Both the position numbers and the translations under genes were made by a program. Positions 41,528 through 49,751 of a stretch of 50,741 nucleotides of DNA are shown in pieces. Below the pieces are notes generated by a model. It did not search any database, was not told the origin of the DNA, and saw nothing but the letters and a program-made list of their open reading frames with translations. The stretch covers positions 1 to 50,741 of the forward strand of contig JACQZZ010000094.1 of NCBI GenBank assembly GCA_016213625.1, given 5' to 3'. Positions within the stretch are counted from its first letter, which is position 1. Each line of letters begins with the position of its first letter. This stretch comes from Actinomycetota bacterium. Its GTDB lineage: Bacteria > Actinomycetota > Acidimicrobiia > Acidimicrobiales > Ilumatobacteraceae.

Positions 41528-42529
41528 TCAGGGGGTGGTGGGGGTCCAGCGGTAGCGGACGTCGGGGGTGCGCTCGGCGTTGCCGGCGCCGTCGGTGAAG
41601 GTCTCGGCCACGAAACCGTGACGCTCGTAGAAGCGGCGAGCGCGGTCGTTCGACTGGAACGTCCACAGCTGCAAGCCCTCGGGCCCGCGCTGCTTGGCGA
41701 TGTCGATGAACCGGTCGCCCAGTCCCCTGCCCACCCACGCCGGGTCGAGGTAGAGGTGCTCGATCCACGAACCGTCGCGTTCGTGACCCAGCACCATCAG
41801 CCCGGCGAGCACGCCGTCGACTTCGGCCACCCACATGTCGGTGCGACCGACCACCTCGTCGGCCATCCACCGCTTCACGTCGCTGGGCGGAAAGGCGAAC
41901 GGCACCTCGGGCAGGCCGAACGCCCGCGATCGCAGGTACACGTGCGCACACTCGACCGCGTCGTCGGACCTCACGGTGCGCAGTCGGGGTGTGCCGGGCT
42001 GCAGGGCGCGCAGCGCACCCTCGAGGCCCGACTCGGTGAGCGGCATGGCCTGGTACCAATGGAACCACTCCACCTCCTGGCTCTCCCCCTCGGGCGGCGC
42101 GGGGTCGACGTGCGGCGCTTCCACCAGGTAACGAAGATCGAGGTGGGTGTGCTTGCGCGGCCCGGGGTGCACGTCGACGTGCACCAGGGTGGGCAGCGGA
42201 TCGGCACCGAGCACGAGCGACGCGGGCAGGCCGGTTTCCTCGCGGGCCTCGCGCAACGAGCCCTCCCACGGCAGTTCGCCGGCATCGATGTGCCCACCGG
42301 GCTGCAACCACAGGCCGAGCCGCTTGTGTTTGTGGAGGAGCACTCGGCGACGGTCGGTGGTGACCACGATGGCCGAGCCCGTCACGTGCACCCGATCGGC
42401 GGTCTCCGAGAACGGTTCGGACAGCCCGTCGTAGAGGCGCAGGAAATCGGCGATGGCCTGGCGTTCTCTGGCATCGACGGGTCGGCGGGCGGCCACGTCG
42501 GCGCGGATGCGGTCGCGAATGTCGGACAT
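41528..42529 (-). CDS. NUDIX hydrolase-GNAT acetyltransferase fusion
   Basis: A 333-residue two-domain protein. The N-terminal NUDIX domain (about 45-180) has LQPGGHIDAGELPWEGSLREAREETGL, a complete NUDIX box. The C-terminal GNAT domain (about 190-325) has MWVAEVDGVLAGLMVLG, IEHLYLDPAWVGRGLGDRFIDIAK (acetyl-CoA loop) and a terminal YERHGFVAE. No NUDIX product is an obvious GNAT substrate, so the joint role is unknown. ATG 42529 has TACCGT (42541-42536) 6 nt upstream. It diverges from the response-regulator gene. Confidence 0.88.
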   Translation of the reverse strand: MSDIRDRIRADVAARRPVDARERQAIADFLRLYDGLSEPFSETADRVHVTGSAIVVTTDRRRVLLHKHKRLGLWLQPGGHIDAGELPWEGSLREAREETGLPASLVLGADPLPTLVHVDVHPGPRKHTHLDLRYLVEAPHVDPAPPEGESQEVEWFHWYQAMPLTESGLEGALRALQPGTPRLRTVRSDDAVECAHVYLRSRAFGLPEVPFAFPPSDVKRWMADEVVGRTDMWVAEVDGVLAGLMVLGHERDGSWIEHLYLDPAWVGRGLGDRFIDIAKQRGPEGLQLWTFQSNDRARRFYERHGFVAETFTDGAGNAERTPDVRYRWTPTTP

Positions 42530-42687
42530 TCGTCCACGGTAGGCCGCACATGTCACGCACGTTGCACGAGATCGTCAAAATCACCACTTCAGGAAGCCCC
42601 AGAACGCGCCGATAGTGACTTCGAACGGTGTCAGACGCGGCAATCCGGCCGAGCCTGGAGTCACCGGTGAGGCGGAAGAACGTCACT

Positions 42688-43479
42688 ATGGAACCCGATG
42701 CACAACTCGCACCCCGAGTGCTGCTTGCTGTCGGTGACCCGCTGCTGCGTCGGGTCGCCTCCTCGGCCCTGCGGTCGCGTGGCTACTCGGTGAGCGCCAC
42801 GACGGAAGAAGATGCCGCCCTCACGCTCGCCCGATCGTTCTCGCCCGACGTGGTGATGGTGGACCTCGAGTTGCCCTCCCCCGAGGGTGGCACGTTGTTC
42901 GACACCATGCGCTCGCTGACCGACGCCTACATCGTGGGCATCGCCCCGGTCGACGCCGACATGGCCCGCATCCGTGCGCTGCGCGCCGGTGCCGACGACG
43001 TGGTGGCCGCGAACACCAACCCCGACGAGCTCGCCGCTCGCTGCCAGGCGCTGCTGCGCCGACCGCGCCAGCTGCACGCCCGCTGGGATCCGATGCAGGC
43101 ATCGGTGATCAGCCTCGGTTGCCTCACGGTGGACGTGGGCCGCAAGGAGATCCGCGTGCACGACCACGACGTGCCGGTCACCCGTATCGAGTTCGCCCTG
43201 TTCGAACAGCTGTGCCGTCGCCCTGCAGAGGTGTGCTCGCGCAGTGAACTGCTCGAAGAGGTGTGGGGCCCGAACTGGGTGGGCGACACCCATGTGGTGG
43301 ACGTGCACCTCAGCAACCTGCGCCGCAAGCTGCAGCAGCAGGCACCCGAACTGCGGTTCATCCACACCGTGCGCGGCGTGGGCTTCCGCCTCAGCAACGA
43401 CCTGCTCCGTGCCGCCGAGGCACAGGAACTGGCCGGTCGCCTGCACGAGGACGACGAGCGCGAGTTGGTGTCGGCCTGA
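42688..43479 (+). CDS. OmpR/PhoB-like response regulator with atypical receiver
   Basis: A 263-residue protein with a receiver (about 9-120) and a C-terminal winged helix (about 135-235: FALFEQLCRRPAEVCSRSELLEEVWG, then VDVHLSNLRRKL and IHTVRGVGFRL). In the receiver the likely phosphoacceptor is D59 (DVVMVD), but the acidic pair is reduced to GD (16-17) and the invariant Lys of loop 5 is missing (GADDVVAANTNPDEL). It may work without phosphorylation. GTG 42628 is an alternative in-frame start. No histidine kinase is adjacent. It lies between the divergent NUDIX-GNAT gene and convergent imuB. Confidence 0.82.
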   Translation: MEPDAQLAPRVLLAVGDPLLRRVASSALRSRGYSVSATTEEDAALTLARSFSPDVVMVDLELPSPEGGTLFDTMRSLTDAYIVGIAPVDADMARIRALRAGADDVVAANTNPDELAARCQALLRRPRQLHARWDPMQASVISLGCLTVDVGRKEIRVHDHDVPVTRIEFALFEQLCRRPAEVCSRSELLEEVWGPNWVGDTHVVDVHLSNLRRKLQQQAPELRFIHTVRGVGFRLSNDLLRAAEAQELAGRLHEDDERELVSA

Positions 43480-43509
43480 CCGTGTCGGCCTGACCGTGTC
43501 GGCCTGACC
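43468..43509. repeat. Three tandem copies of a 14-bp repeat at a stop codon
   Basis: GTGTCGGCCTGACC occurs at 43468-43481, 43482-43495 and 43496-43509. The first copy contains the final codons and TGA of the response-regulator gene. Because 14 is not a multiple of three, the copies place TGA in all three frames. Confidence 0.85.
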
Positions 43510-43514
43510 AGGGC

Positions 43515-45122
43515 CTAGCGGTACTCCGCGGCGAGCCACCACTGGCCTCGCTCGACACCCAGCAACAGCAGTCGCCCCGAACGGGTGAGCACCTGGAATC
43601 GCGCCAATCGCCTCGCGCGCCCGGCGTCCCACCACCGTTCGTCGACGGGCCACGGGCCCGCCCACGCCTGCACGTCCTCCTTCGTGGCACCCACCTGTAC
43701 GGTGGCCGGCGCCGCACTCACCACCCCCCGACCGCTCACCCGGACCGGAGCTCCCTGCGGGTCGAGCACCGTGGCCTCACGGGCAGGCGTGTGCACCACT
43801 GCCGGCGACGGCGTGGGCAGACTGCCCGGCCAGGGCGCGTCGGACACGGCCAGGCGATCGCCCGGCTCGGCCAGATCGGCGGTGATGGCCGGCACCCACG
43901 CATGCGAGTCGTGCGGCTGACGACCACCGAGCGCGGCAGGCACCAGCACCTGCTGCTCCCCCGCCAACGCCACCAGACGGGCGACGGCGCGCACCGCCCA
44001 CTCGTCGGCCTGGGTGCGACCGCCCCACAGCCCCAGCTGCACCCCGTCGTCGCTGCGCACCTCCACCGGATCGAGCCGCAGCAGGGCCACCCCGGCGGTG
44101 AGGGCATCGGACTGCGCCCAGCCGTCGAGCTGCCACCGCACCCGTTCCACCATGGCGGCGGCGCTGAGCCCGCTGCTGCGATACCAGACCCGTTCGCTCT
44201 GTTCGCTGTGCTCGGTCTCGGCCAGCACCACCAACCGGGTGCACACACGGCCGTCGGCCGCCAACGCGGCCACCAGGTCCTCGGCCAGCTGACGGGCCAC
44301 GAACACCAACGCGTCGGAGTGGTGCACGGGCTGCTCGAACACCCGCTGCACCTGCATGCCGGCGGGCGGATCGTGGGTGCCGGGCAGGCGATCGTCGCCC
44401 CCGGTGGCGAGCCGGTGGGCGAAGGCGCCCATCGGACCGAACCGGGCCAACACGTCGGCCTCGGGAAGCGCCGCCAACACGCCCAGGTGGTGCAGGCCCA
44501 GCCGGTGCAACAGGTGAGCGAACTCGGCCGGCACACCGGCCACCTCCACCAGCAGTTGGACGGGCAGCCCCGACAGGAACGTGGCCGTGGCGGCCACCCC
44601 TGCGGGCACCACCATGGCCCTGCCCTGCGCGGCGGAGCGTCGGGCCGCGATGCCCGCGGCGAACCGACCATCGGCCACGCCCAATCCGAGTGAGCCGACG
44701 GCATCCAGCGACCATCCCATCGACGACTCCAACGCCTGCGCCGCGGTGCGCACCACGGAGCGCGCCATCGCTGCTTCGCCACCGAAGTAGCGAGCCGGAC
44801 CGCGTGCCAGGAACGTGAGCGTGCCCGGCTCGGTGATCTCCACTCGAGGCACCATGTGGGCTACGGCCTCCACCACGTGGTCGAAGGCGCGGGCGTCGCG
44901 GGCAGGGTCGAACGACTCGATGCGCAACTGCGGGCAGCGGGCCTGCGCGTCGCGTCGACGCTGCCCGAGCGCCACCCCGTCGGCGGCCGCCGCGACGGAG
45001 TGGGCGACGACACGATTGGCGTGGAACACCGCCACCGGTTCGTGGGGCTGCGCGCCCGCGACGACCACCGGCCAGTGCGGGCACCAGAGCACCCCCAGAC
45101 GAGGAACGGACGTGGCCACCAT
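43515..45122 (-). CDS. imuB: ImuB, Y-family polymerase-like clamp-binding protein
   Basis: A 535-residue Y-family polymerase homolog without the catalytic acids: the first motif reads LGVLWCPHWPVVV instead of a DxD-type segment, as in other ImuB proteins. Helix-hairpin-helix features appear near LVEVAGVPAEFAHLLHRLGLHHLGVLAALP (about 191-220). A beta-clamp motif QLGLWG is at 362-367, close to the QLPLWG of mycobacterial ImuB. It is a scaffold that brings DnaE2 to the clamp during SOS mutagenesis. Its ATG follows the imuA' stop directly (TGAATG), so the pair is coupled. Confidence 0.92.
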   Translation of the reverse strand: MVATSVPRLGVLWCPHWPVVVAGAQPHEPVAVFHANRVVAHSVAAAADGVALGQRRRDAQARCPQLRIESFDPARDARAFDHVVEAVAHMVPRVEITEPGTLTFLARGPARYFGGEAAMARSVVRTAAQALESSMGWSLDAVGSLGLGVADGRFAAGIAARRSAAQGRAMVVPAGVAATATFLSGLPVQLLVEVAGVPAEFAHLLHRLGLHHLGVLAALPEADVLARFGPMGAFAHRLATGGDDRLPGTHDPPAGMQVQRVFEQPVHHSDALVFVARQLAEDLVAALAADGRVCTRLVVLAETEHSEQSERVWYRSSGLSAAAMVERVRWQLDGWAQSDALTAGVALLRLDPVEVRSDDGVQLGLWGGRTQADEWAVRAVARLVALAGEQQVLVPAALGGRQPHDSHAWVPAITADLAEPGDRLAVSDAPWPGSLPTPSPAVVHTPAREATVLDPQGAPVRVSGRGVVSAAPATVQVGATKEDVQAWAGPWPVDERWWDAGRARRLARFQVLTRSGRLLLLGVERGQWWLAAEYR

Positions 45123-45845
45123 TCACCCCGTACGGCGCAGCGGCACCACCACGGGCGGCTGCTGTGTGGCCGGCTCGACCGGGCACACCGTGCCGTCGGC
45201 CGCCGGGAGCCACCATTCGGCGTGGCGGGCCTGAGGCACCCGACGACCCGAGAGCGACACCTGCACGTGCCGACCCTGTGCCACCCCGTGCCCCTGCCCC
45301 AGCCCGGCCCACGCCTGTGTGACGGCCTCGAACCGCAGGTCGGCCCCGAACACCGGCGCACCCACGGTGAGCGCCATGGCGCCACGCGCCTGCAACCGAG
45401 CGACGAGCCGGCGGGCCGTGGCCGGACGCACCTGTTGCGTGCCGGGGCCGAGCACCACCAGATCGAACCCGTCGATGCACGCCGCCAACAGATCGGCCCA
45501 CATGCTGTCGGAGCAGGGCGCCTCGGCGGGTTCGACCACCGCGACCACACGGTGGAGCACCACTCCCATCTCGGCCGCTGCTGCCAGCCCCAGCACGGGC
45601 AGCCCCACGACCGCCGCCCAGGCCCCCTGCTGCGACGGGCCGGCCGCCAACGCCATGGCGAGGCTCACCGCCGCGGCACCCTGGCAGGCCACGACACTGC
45701 CCCGCTGCACCACCGCCCCGGGCAGGAGATCGGCGAACACGGGCAGCAACGGCAGTGTGCGTTCGCGAGCCGCGGCGCCCGATGCGGCTCGCGCCACCAA
45801 CCCACGGGTGGCGAGGTCGGCGAGGTCGGTGGGGGCTGACGCCAT
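45123..45845 (-). CDS. imuA': ImuA', RecA-like mutasome protein
   Basis: A 240-residue RecA-fold-like protein lacking a usable Walker A: the corresponding loop reads VVACQGAAAVSLAMAL. Later segments (GAWAAVVGLPVLGLAAAAEMGV, DGFDLVVLGPG, AMALTVGAPVFG) follow RecA-core strands. Identity rests on this pattern and on being the first gene of an imuA'-imuB pair with a LexA box. In mycobacteria ImuA' binds ImuB and is required for DNA-damage mutagenesis. TAACAT (45857-45852) is 6 nt before ATG 45845 and abuts the LexA box. Confidence 0.88.
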   Translation of the reverse strand: MASAPTDLADLATRGLVARAASGAAARERTLPLLPVFADLLPGAVVQRGSVVACQGAAAVSLAMALAAGPSQQGAWAAVVGLPVLGLAAAAEMGVVLHRVVAVVEPAEAPCSDSMWADLLAACIDGFDLVVLGPGTQQVRPATARRLVARLQARGAMALTVGAPVFGADLRFEAVTQAWAGLGQGHGVAQGRHVQVSLSGRRVPQARHAEWWLPAADGTVCPVEPATQQPPVVVPLRRTG

Positions 45846-45857
45846 GCCCCCATGTTA

Positions 45858-45873
45858 TCGAACAGGTGTTCGT
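45858..45873 (-). promoter_or_regulatory. LexA (SOS) box of imuA'-imuB
   Basis: TCGAAC-AGGT-GTTCGT has 11 of 12 consensus positions. As at dnaE2, the box on the minus strand ends in TTCGA followed at once by the -10 (TAACAT), so both promoters share the same operator geometry. Confidence 0.87.
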
Positions 45874-45886
45874 TCGCGGAACGGGA

Positions 45887-46738
45887 TCAGCCGGTGCGGG
45901 CACCCGACGACGAACGCCCCTGCAACTGGGCGTTGAACTCCTGGGCGCTCGAGGCCCAACCCTGCGCGCCCAGCGCCACTGCGTGCGCCTCGTCGACCAC
46001 CGCGGCACCGCCGACCGCCACATAGACGTCGCCGACCGCGGCGCGCAGCGCGTTCAGCACTTCCGCTGCCGCCGGCAGGTTGTCCGCCGAGGTGACCGAC
46101 ACGCCCACTGCCACCAGGTCGTGCGCGTCGACCGCGGCGCGGACGAAGGACTCCACCGGCAGATCGGCACCGATGTCGGACACCTCCCACCCGTCGCCGC
46201 GCAACAGGTCGGCCAGCATCGCCACCGGCAGCGAGTGCCGTTCACCCTGTGGGGTACCCAGCAGCACGGTGCCTCGGGTACGACCGCGACGGGCGAACCG
46301 CGGACCCAACCGACCGATGAGTCGCAGCGCGATGCCACTGGCTCGATGCTCGACGGCGATGTCGAGTTCACCCGACTCCCACCGCTCGCCGATGTTGCGC
46401 ATCGCGGGCGAGATGACGTCGAGGTAGATCTCGTCGAGTTCGGCACCGGCGGCCAACGCGGCCTCCACCACACCCCACGCACCGCGGCCATCACCGGCCA
46501 CCAGACGCGCCTCGAGTCGGCTGGCCCACGGAGCACGACGACGTGTCGGCGTGTCGCCGGCTGTCGGCACTGCGGATGCGCCGGCCTTGAACGTGTGCAG
46601 ATCGGCAGCGGCGACATGCCACGAGCCGCCCACCTTCACCGCGGGAAGCACACCGAGCCGCACGTAGCGGTAGGCGGTCATGTAGTGCACCCCGAGCAAC
46701 TCGGCTGCCTCATGCAAGGTGAGATCGGCGTCGCTCAC
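45887..46738 (-). CDS. B12-binding HTH regulator, CarH/LitR-like
   Basis: A 283-residue regulator. An excisionase/MerR-type helix-turn-helix (about 6-50: LTLHEAAELLGVHYMTAYRYVRLG, then GGSWHVAAADL) is followed by a four-helix cap and a Rossmann B12 domain (about 157-270). The cap has W120-x9-E130-H131 (ERWESGELDIAVEH), the W-x9-EH motif of CarH/LitR adenosylcobalamin photoreceptors. The B12 domain has PQGERHSLP with His168 as lower ligand and GVSVTSADNL. The His that follows the Trp in Thermus CarH is Glu here. GTG 46738 has TACCGT (46751-46746) 7 nt upstream. Ligand and light response are inferred. Confidence 0.82.
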   Translation of the reverse strand: MSDADLTLHEAAELLGVHYMTAYRYVRLGVLPAVKVGGSWHVAAADLHTFKAGASAVPTAGDTPTRRRAPWASRLEARLVAGDGRGAWGVVEAALAAGAELDEIYLDVISPAMRNIGERWESGELDIAVEHRASGIALRLIGRLGPRFARRGRTRGTVLLGTPQGERHSLPVAMLADLLRGDGWEVSDIGADLPVESFVRAAVDAHDLVAVGVSVTSADNLPAAAEVLNALRAAVGDVYVAVGGAAVVDEAHAVALGAQGWASSAQEFNAQLQGRSSSGARTG

Positions 46739-46814
46739 TGGTTGCACGGTACGACCAACACCCACCAGGTGCGTAACGCAGCGGAACGATTTGTCCGCCG
46801 CCTCCGGCTGACGG

Positions 46815-47273
46815 TCAGTGGTTCGCCTTCCACTTCGCCAACGCAGCGCGGCTGCGCTCGACGAGCACGCCCGGCACGCGACGCAGGTACTCACTGTCGG
46901 CACCACCACCGGCATCGCCGGCCGCGGCCGGGGCTGCCTCGGCTGCTGCTTCGGGGACGAGATCTTCGAAGCTCGGCGGTGCCATGCCCGGCTTCCAGTA
47001 CTGGTACAGGTCGCGCACCACGTCGTCGAGCCCGTCGGCCGAGTGCCCCTTGAGGATGTCGACGGTGATGATGTTGCCGAAGATGTGCACCCCGGCCACC
47101 TGGCCCGTGCCGAGCAGCTGACGAGCCAACGCTGCCGCCGGACGCGGGCCCACGGCCTGACCCACCGAGGTGAAGGACTCGTGCCCCATGCCGGTGAGGT
47201 TGCGGTTGGCTTCGTAGCGCACCACTCCGGGAGTGGGGCTCGGCTTGGCGACGACGGCGATCTGCTGACCCAT
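46815..47273 (-). CDS. NifU/Nfu N-terminal domain-like protein
   Basis: A 152-residue protein. The first about 95 residues resemble the Nfu N-terminal domain: PSPTPGVVRYEANRNLTG, FTSVGQAVGPRPAAALARQLLGTGQVAGVHIFGNIITVDI. No C-x2-C Fe-S scaffold motif is present. An Ala/Glu/Gly-rich linker (about 100-125) precedes a short basic tail (RSRAALAKWKANH). Nfu domains assist iron-sulfur cluster delivery, but the role without a scaffold domain is unclear. TACGCT (47287-47282) is 8 nt before the ATG. It diverges from corA. Confidence 0.7.
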   Translation of the reverse strand: MGQQIAVVAKPSPTPGVVRYEANRNLTGMGHESFTSVGQAVGPRPAAALARQLLGTGQVAGVHIFGNIITVDILKGHSADGLDDVVRDLYQYWKPGMAPPSFEDLVPEAAAEAAPAAAGDAGGGADSEYLRRVPGVLVERSRAALAKWKANH

Positions 47274-47335
47274 GGACGTGCAGCGTAGTGGCGACGTCCG
47301 CTCCGGCGAAGCCCACGGCACCTACGATCAGGTCA

Positions 47336-48256
47336 GTGATCACCCACCACGACATCGACGGGGTCAACTGGGTCGACGTGGTGGACCCCACACAGCCCGA
47401 ACTCGACGAGTTGGCCGAGCACTACGGGCTCACCGATCGCACCTTCGACGAGGCGCACCGGCGAGCGGCACGTCCCACGATGCAACGTTTCGACGACCAC
47501 GTGTACGTGGTGGCGTTCAGCGGCACGCACGCGGAGATCGACATGTGGGTGGGCGATCACTGGTTCGTCACGGTTCGGCGCCACGACGACAACGACCGCG
47601 AGTGGTCGCCCACCGTGGCCATCGAGCGCGGGAAGCGACTGAAGACCATCTCGTCGGGGATGATGCTGGCGCTCGTGCTGGAGGATCTGGTCGACGGCTA
47701 CTTCGACAGCACCGATCGCCTCGAGGACAAGATCGAGGCCATCGAGGACCGCATCTTCGGCGACGCCCCGGAGGAGGGCGCCGACAGTGCGCCCATCGTC
47801 ATCGAGGACGAGATGGACGTGCAACAGGCGCTGTTCGGAGTGCGGCGCGAGCTGCTCCGTCTGCGTCGAGCAGTGGTGCCACTGCGGGAAGTGCTCTCGG
47901 CGCTGCTCCGTCAAGAGGTCAAGTGGGTCGACGGCGACGCGCTGGTCGCGTGTCGCGACACGTTCGACAAGTTGCTCCGAGCTGTCGACCTCGTCGACGA
48001 ACTCCGCGAGCTCGTGGGCAACGCCGTCGAGGCGCACCTGGCGGTGATGAGCAATCAGATGAACCTGGTGATGAAGAAGCTCACCGCATGGGGCTCCATC
48101 GTGTTCGGCGCCACACTCATCGCCGGCATCTACGGCATGAACTTCAACCACATGCCCGAACTCGAGTGGTACTACGGCTATCCGTTCGCGCTGGGGCTGA
48201 TGCTGGTGATGAGCTTCGTGCTGTATCGGTTGTTCAAGAAGAACGACTGGCTCTGA
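47336..48256 (+). CDS. corA: CorA-type magnesium/cobalt transporter
   Basis: A 306-residue CorA-family channel. A large cytoplasmic N-terminal domain (to about 245) has the long stalk helix DSTDRLEDKIEAIEDRIF and following coiled-coil. Two C-terminal transmembrane helices flank the signature YGMNFNHMPELEW, the GMN selectivity filter, and the protein ends in a basic tail FKKNDWL. It should be a homopentamer importing Mg2+. GTG 47336 has TACGAT (47323-47328) 7 nt upstream. Confidence 0.93.
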   Translation: MITHHDIDGVNWVDVVDPTQPELDELAEHYGLTDRTFDEAHRRAARPTMQRFDDHVYVVAFSGTHAEIDMWVGDHWFVTVRRHDDNDREWSPTVAIERGKRLKTISSGMMLALVLEDLVDGYFDSTDRLEDKIEAIEDRIFGDAPEEGADSAPIVIEDEMDVQQALFGVRRELLRLRRAVVPLREVLSALLRQEVKWVDGDALVACRDTFDKLLRAVDLVDELRELVGNAVEAHLAVMSNQMNLVMKKLTAWGSIVFGATLIAGIYGMNFNHMPELEWYYGYPFALGLMLVMSFVLYRLFKKNDWL

Positions 48257-48271
48257 CGTCGTCCCGCACGC

Positions 48272-49264
48272 TCACTCGGTGAACGCGTCGATCATCGCCT
48301 TCACGTCGCCCAACGGATAGAGGATGGGGCAGGTGCATCCGTGGTCGATGTACTCCTGCACCTTCGCCCGCGCTTCTGACGGAGTGCCGCTGGCGGTGAG
48401 CATCTGCACGATCTCGTCGGGCACCAGCTTGCTCGCGGCCTCGACCTGCTCGTGCGTGGCCGGCCAGGTGAGCACCTCGCCCACCTTGTCGAGCAGGCGC
48501 TGCGGCACGCCCGATGCCTTCATGATGTGTGGCTGCTGGCCGAGGTACTGCGTGACCATCATGCGCGCCATGTCGAGCGCGGTCTGGCGGTCTTCGTGCA
48601 CCGAGCACACCACCAACTGCGGCCGGTCGATGTCGTCGACGGAACGGCCGGCCTTGGCAGCACCGGTGGCGAGTGCTTCCATGGCCCGAGCGTTGTAGTC
48701 GGGCGACACGAGGTAGTTGAGCACCGCGCCGTCGGCGATCTCGCCGGTGAGCTCCATCATCTGCATGCCGGTGGCCCCGATGTAGATGGGCACGTCCTTC
48801 GGGCGACGCTCCTGGTACACGTAGTCCAGCTCCACGCCGTCGAGGTGCACATACGTGCCGTCGAAGGTGACCGTCTCGTTGTGCAGCAGCGCCCGCACGG
48901 TGGTGACGATTTCGCGCATCACGGTGAGCGGACGGGCGCGATCGATGCCGACCTTCTTCGCGAGCGGATCCCACCACGCGCCGATGCCGAGGATCACTCG
49001 GCCGGGAGCGAGGTCGTCGAGCGTGCTGAACGTGGCCGCCAGCCGGGCCGGGTTGCGACTCCAGCAGTCGACGACGCCCGAGCCCACCTTGATGGTGTCG
49101 GTGACGCTGGCGAACGCCGCCATCGGCACGGTGGCCTCGCGCACCAGCCGGCTCTCGGCCTGCCACACCGCATGGAACCCCTTGGCCTCGGCGTACTTGA
49201 CGATCTCCATCCCCTCACGAATGGGGTGGGCGTCCTGCAGGTAGAGCGCAACGGGGGTGTTCAT
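48272..49264 (-). CDS. LLM-class F420-dependent oxidoreductase
   Basis: A 330-residue bacterial luciferase-like TIM barrel of the Mer-type F420-dependent group: [64 protein letters not shown] (about residues 55-97), and [34 protein letters not shown]. This layout favours F420 over FMN. The substrate is not identifiable. ATG 49264 has TAACGT (49277-49272) 7 nt upstream. Confidence 0.9.
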   Translation of the reverse strand: MNTPVALYLQDAHPIREGMEIVKYAEAKGFHAVWQAESRLVREATVPMAAFASVTDTIKVGSGVVDCWSRNPARLAATFSTLDDLAPGRVILGIGAWWDPLAKKVGIDRARPLTVMREIVTTVRALLHNETVTFDGTYVHLDGVELDYVYQERRPKDVPIYIGATGMQMMELTGEIADGAVLNYLVSPDYNARAMEALATGAAKAGRSVDDIDRPQLVVCSVHEDRQTALDMARMMVTQYLGQQPHIMKASGVPQRLLDKVGEVLTWPATHEQVEAASKLVPDEIVQMLTASGTPSEARAKVQEYIDHGCTCPILYPLGDVKAMIDAFTE

Positions 49265-49314
49265 GCCACGCACGTTAGTCGTTGACATTTTGTACAACCC
49301 CACCATCGACGGGG

Positions 49315-49327
49315 CGGCTCAGAGCCG
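49315..49327 (-). terminator. Short hairpin at the end of a small membrane-protein gene
   Basis: CGGCT-CAG-AGCCG, a 5-bp stem with a 3-nt loop overlapping the stop codon at 49319-49321. It is short, so the call is tentative. Confidence 0.35.
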
Positions 49328-49630
49328 GGACGCTGCCGCTGCCTGGCGGCGCGGCACGCGGATGACGTAGCGCTCGTCGGGTCGGACCTGGCCGCCGGCC
49401 TTGGTGTTGGCCCACATGTTCAGCCCGTTGTCGTCGTGCTCCACGATCTCCGCGTCGAACCCAGCGGCGAGCAACCGATCCAACGCGTGCTCGGCCTCAC
49501 GCATCGAACACGGCTTCGGCCGATCGAGCACCACCGTGCGACCGTGCCGCAACACCGGAACCAGTCGGATCGCGACGATGATGACGAGCCAGACGCCCAG
49601 CATCACCAGCAGCACTCCCCCGACGGTCAT
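49319..49630 (-). CDS. Small single-pass membrane protein
   Basis: A 103-residue protein with one N-terminal transmembrane helix (about 3-22, VGGVLLVMLGVWLVIIVAI), a basic stop-transfer region (RHGRTVVLDRPKP), and a small cytoplasmic alpha/beta domain (REAEHALDRLLAAGFDAEIVEHDDNG, RYVIRVP). Family not recognised. ATG 49630 has a GGAG 3 nt upstream; the longer open frame to 49669 has no better start. Confidence 0.6.
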   Translation of the reverse strand: MTVGGVLLVMLGVWLVIIVAIRLVPVLRHGRTVVLDRPKPCSMREAEHALDRLLAAGFDAEIVEHDDNGLNMWANTKAGGQVRPDERYVIRVPRRQAAAASRL

Positions 49631-49751
49631 GCTCCGAACATGCCAGAAGACCCTCCCGAAGTCCAGCACCGCACACCCAGGCCGCCTTGCGACGAGCGCC
49701 TATGTCGGGCGTTTGGCGCTACTTCGCTCGCGCCTCCGGTGGGGCAGTGTT

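Noticed and set aside
41455..41530. A tRNA-like T-arm on the minus strand (GGGTTCGAATCC).
   Set aside because: No acceptor stem, anticodon arm or D-arm of correct spacing could be drawn around it; the similarity is limited to the T-loop and one stem.
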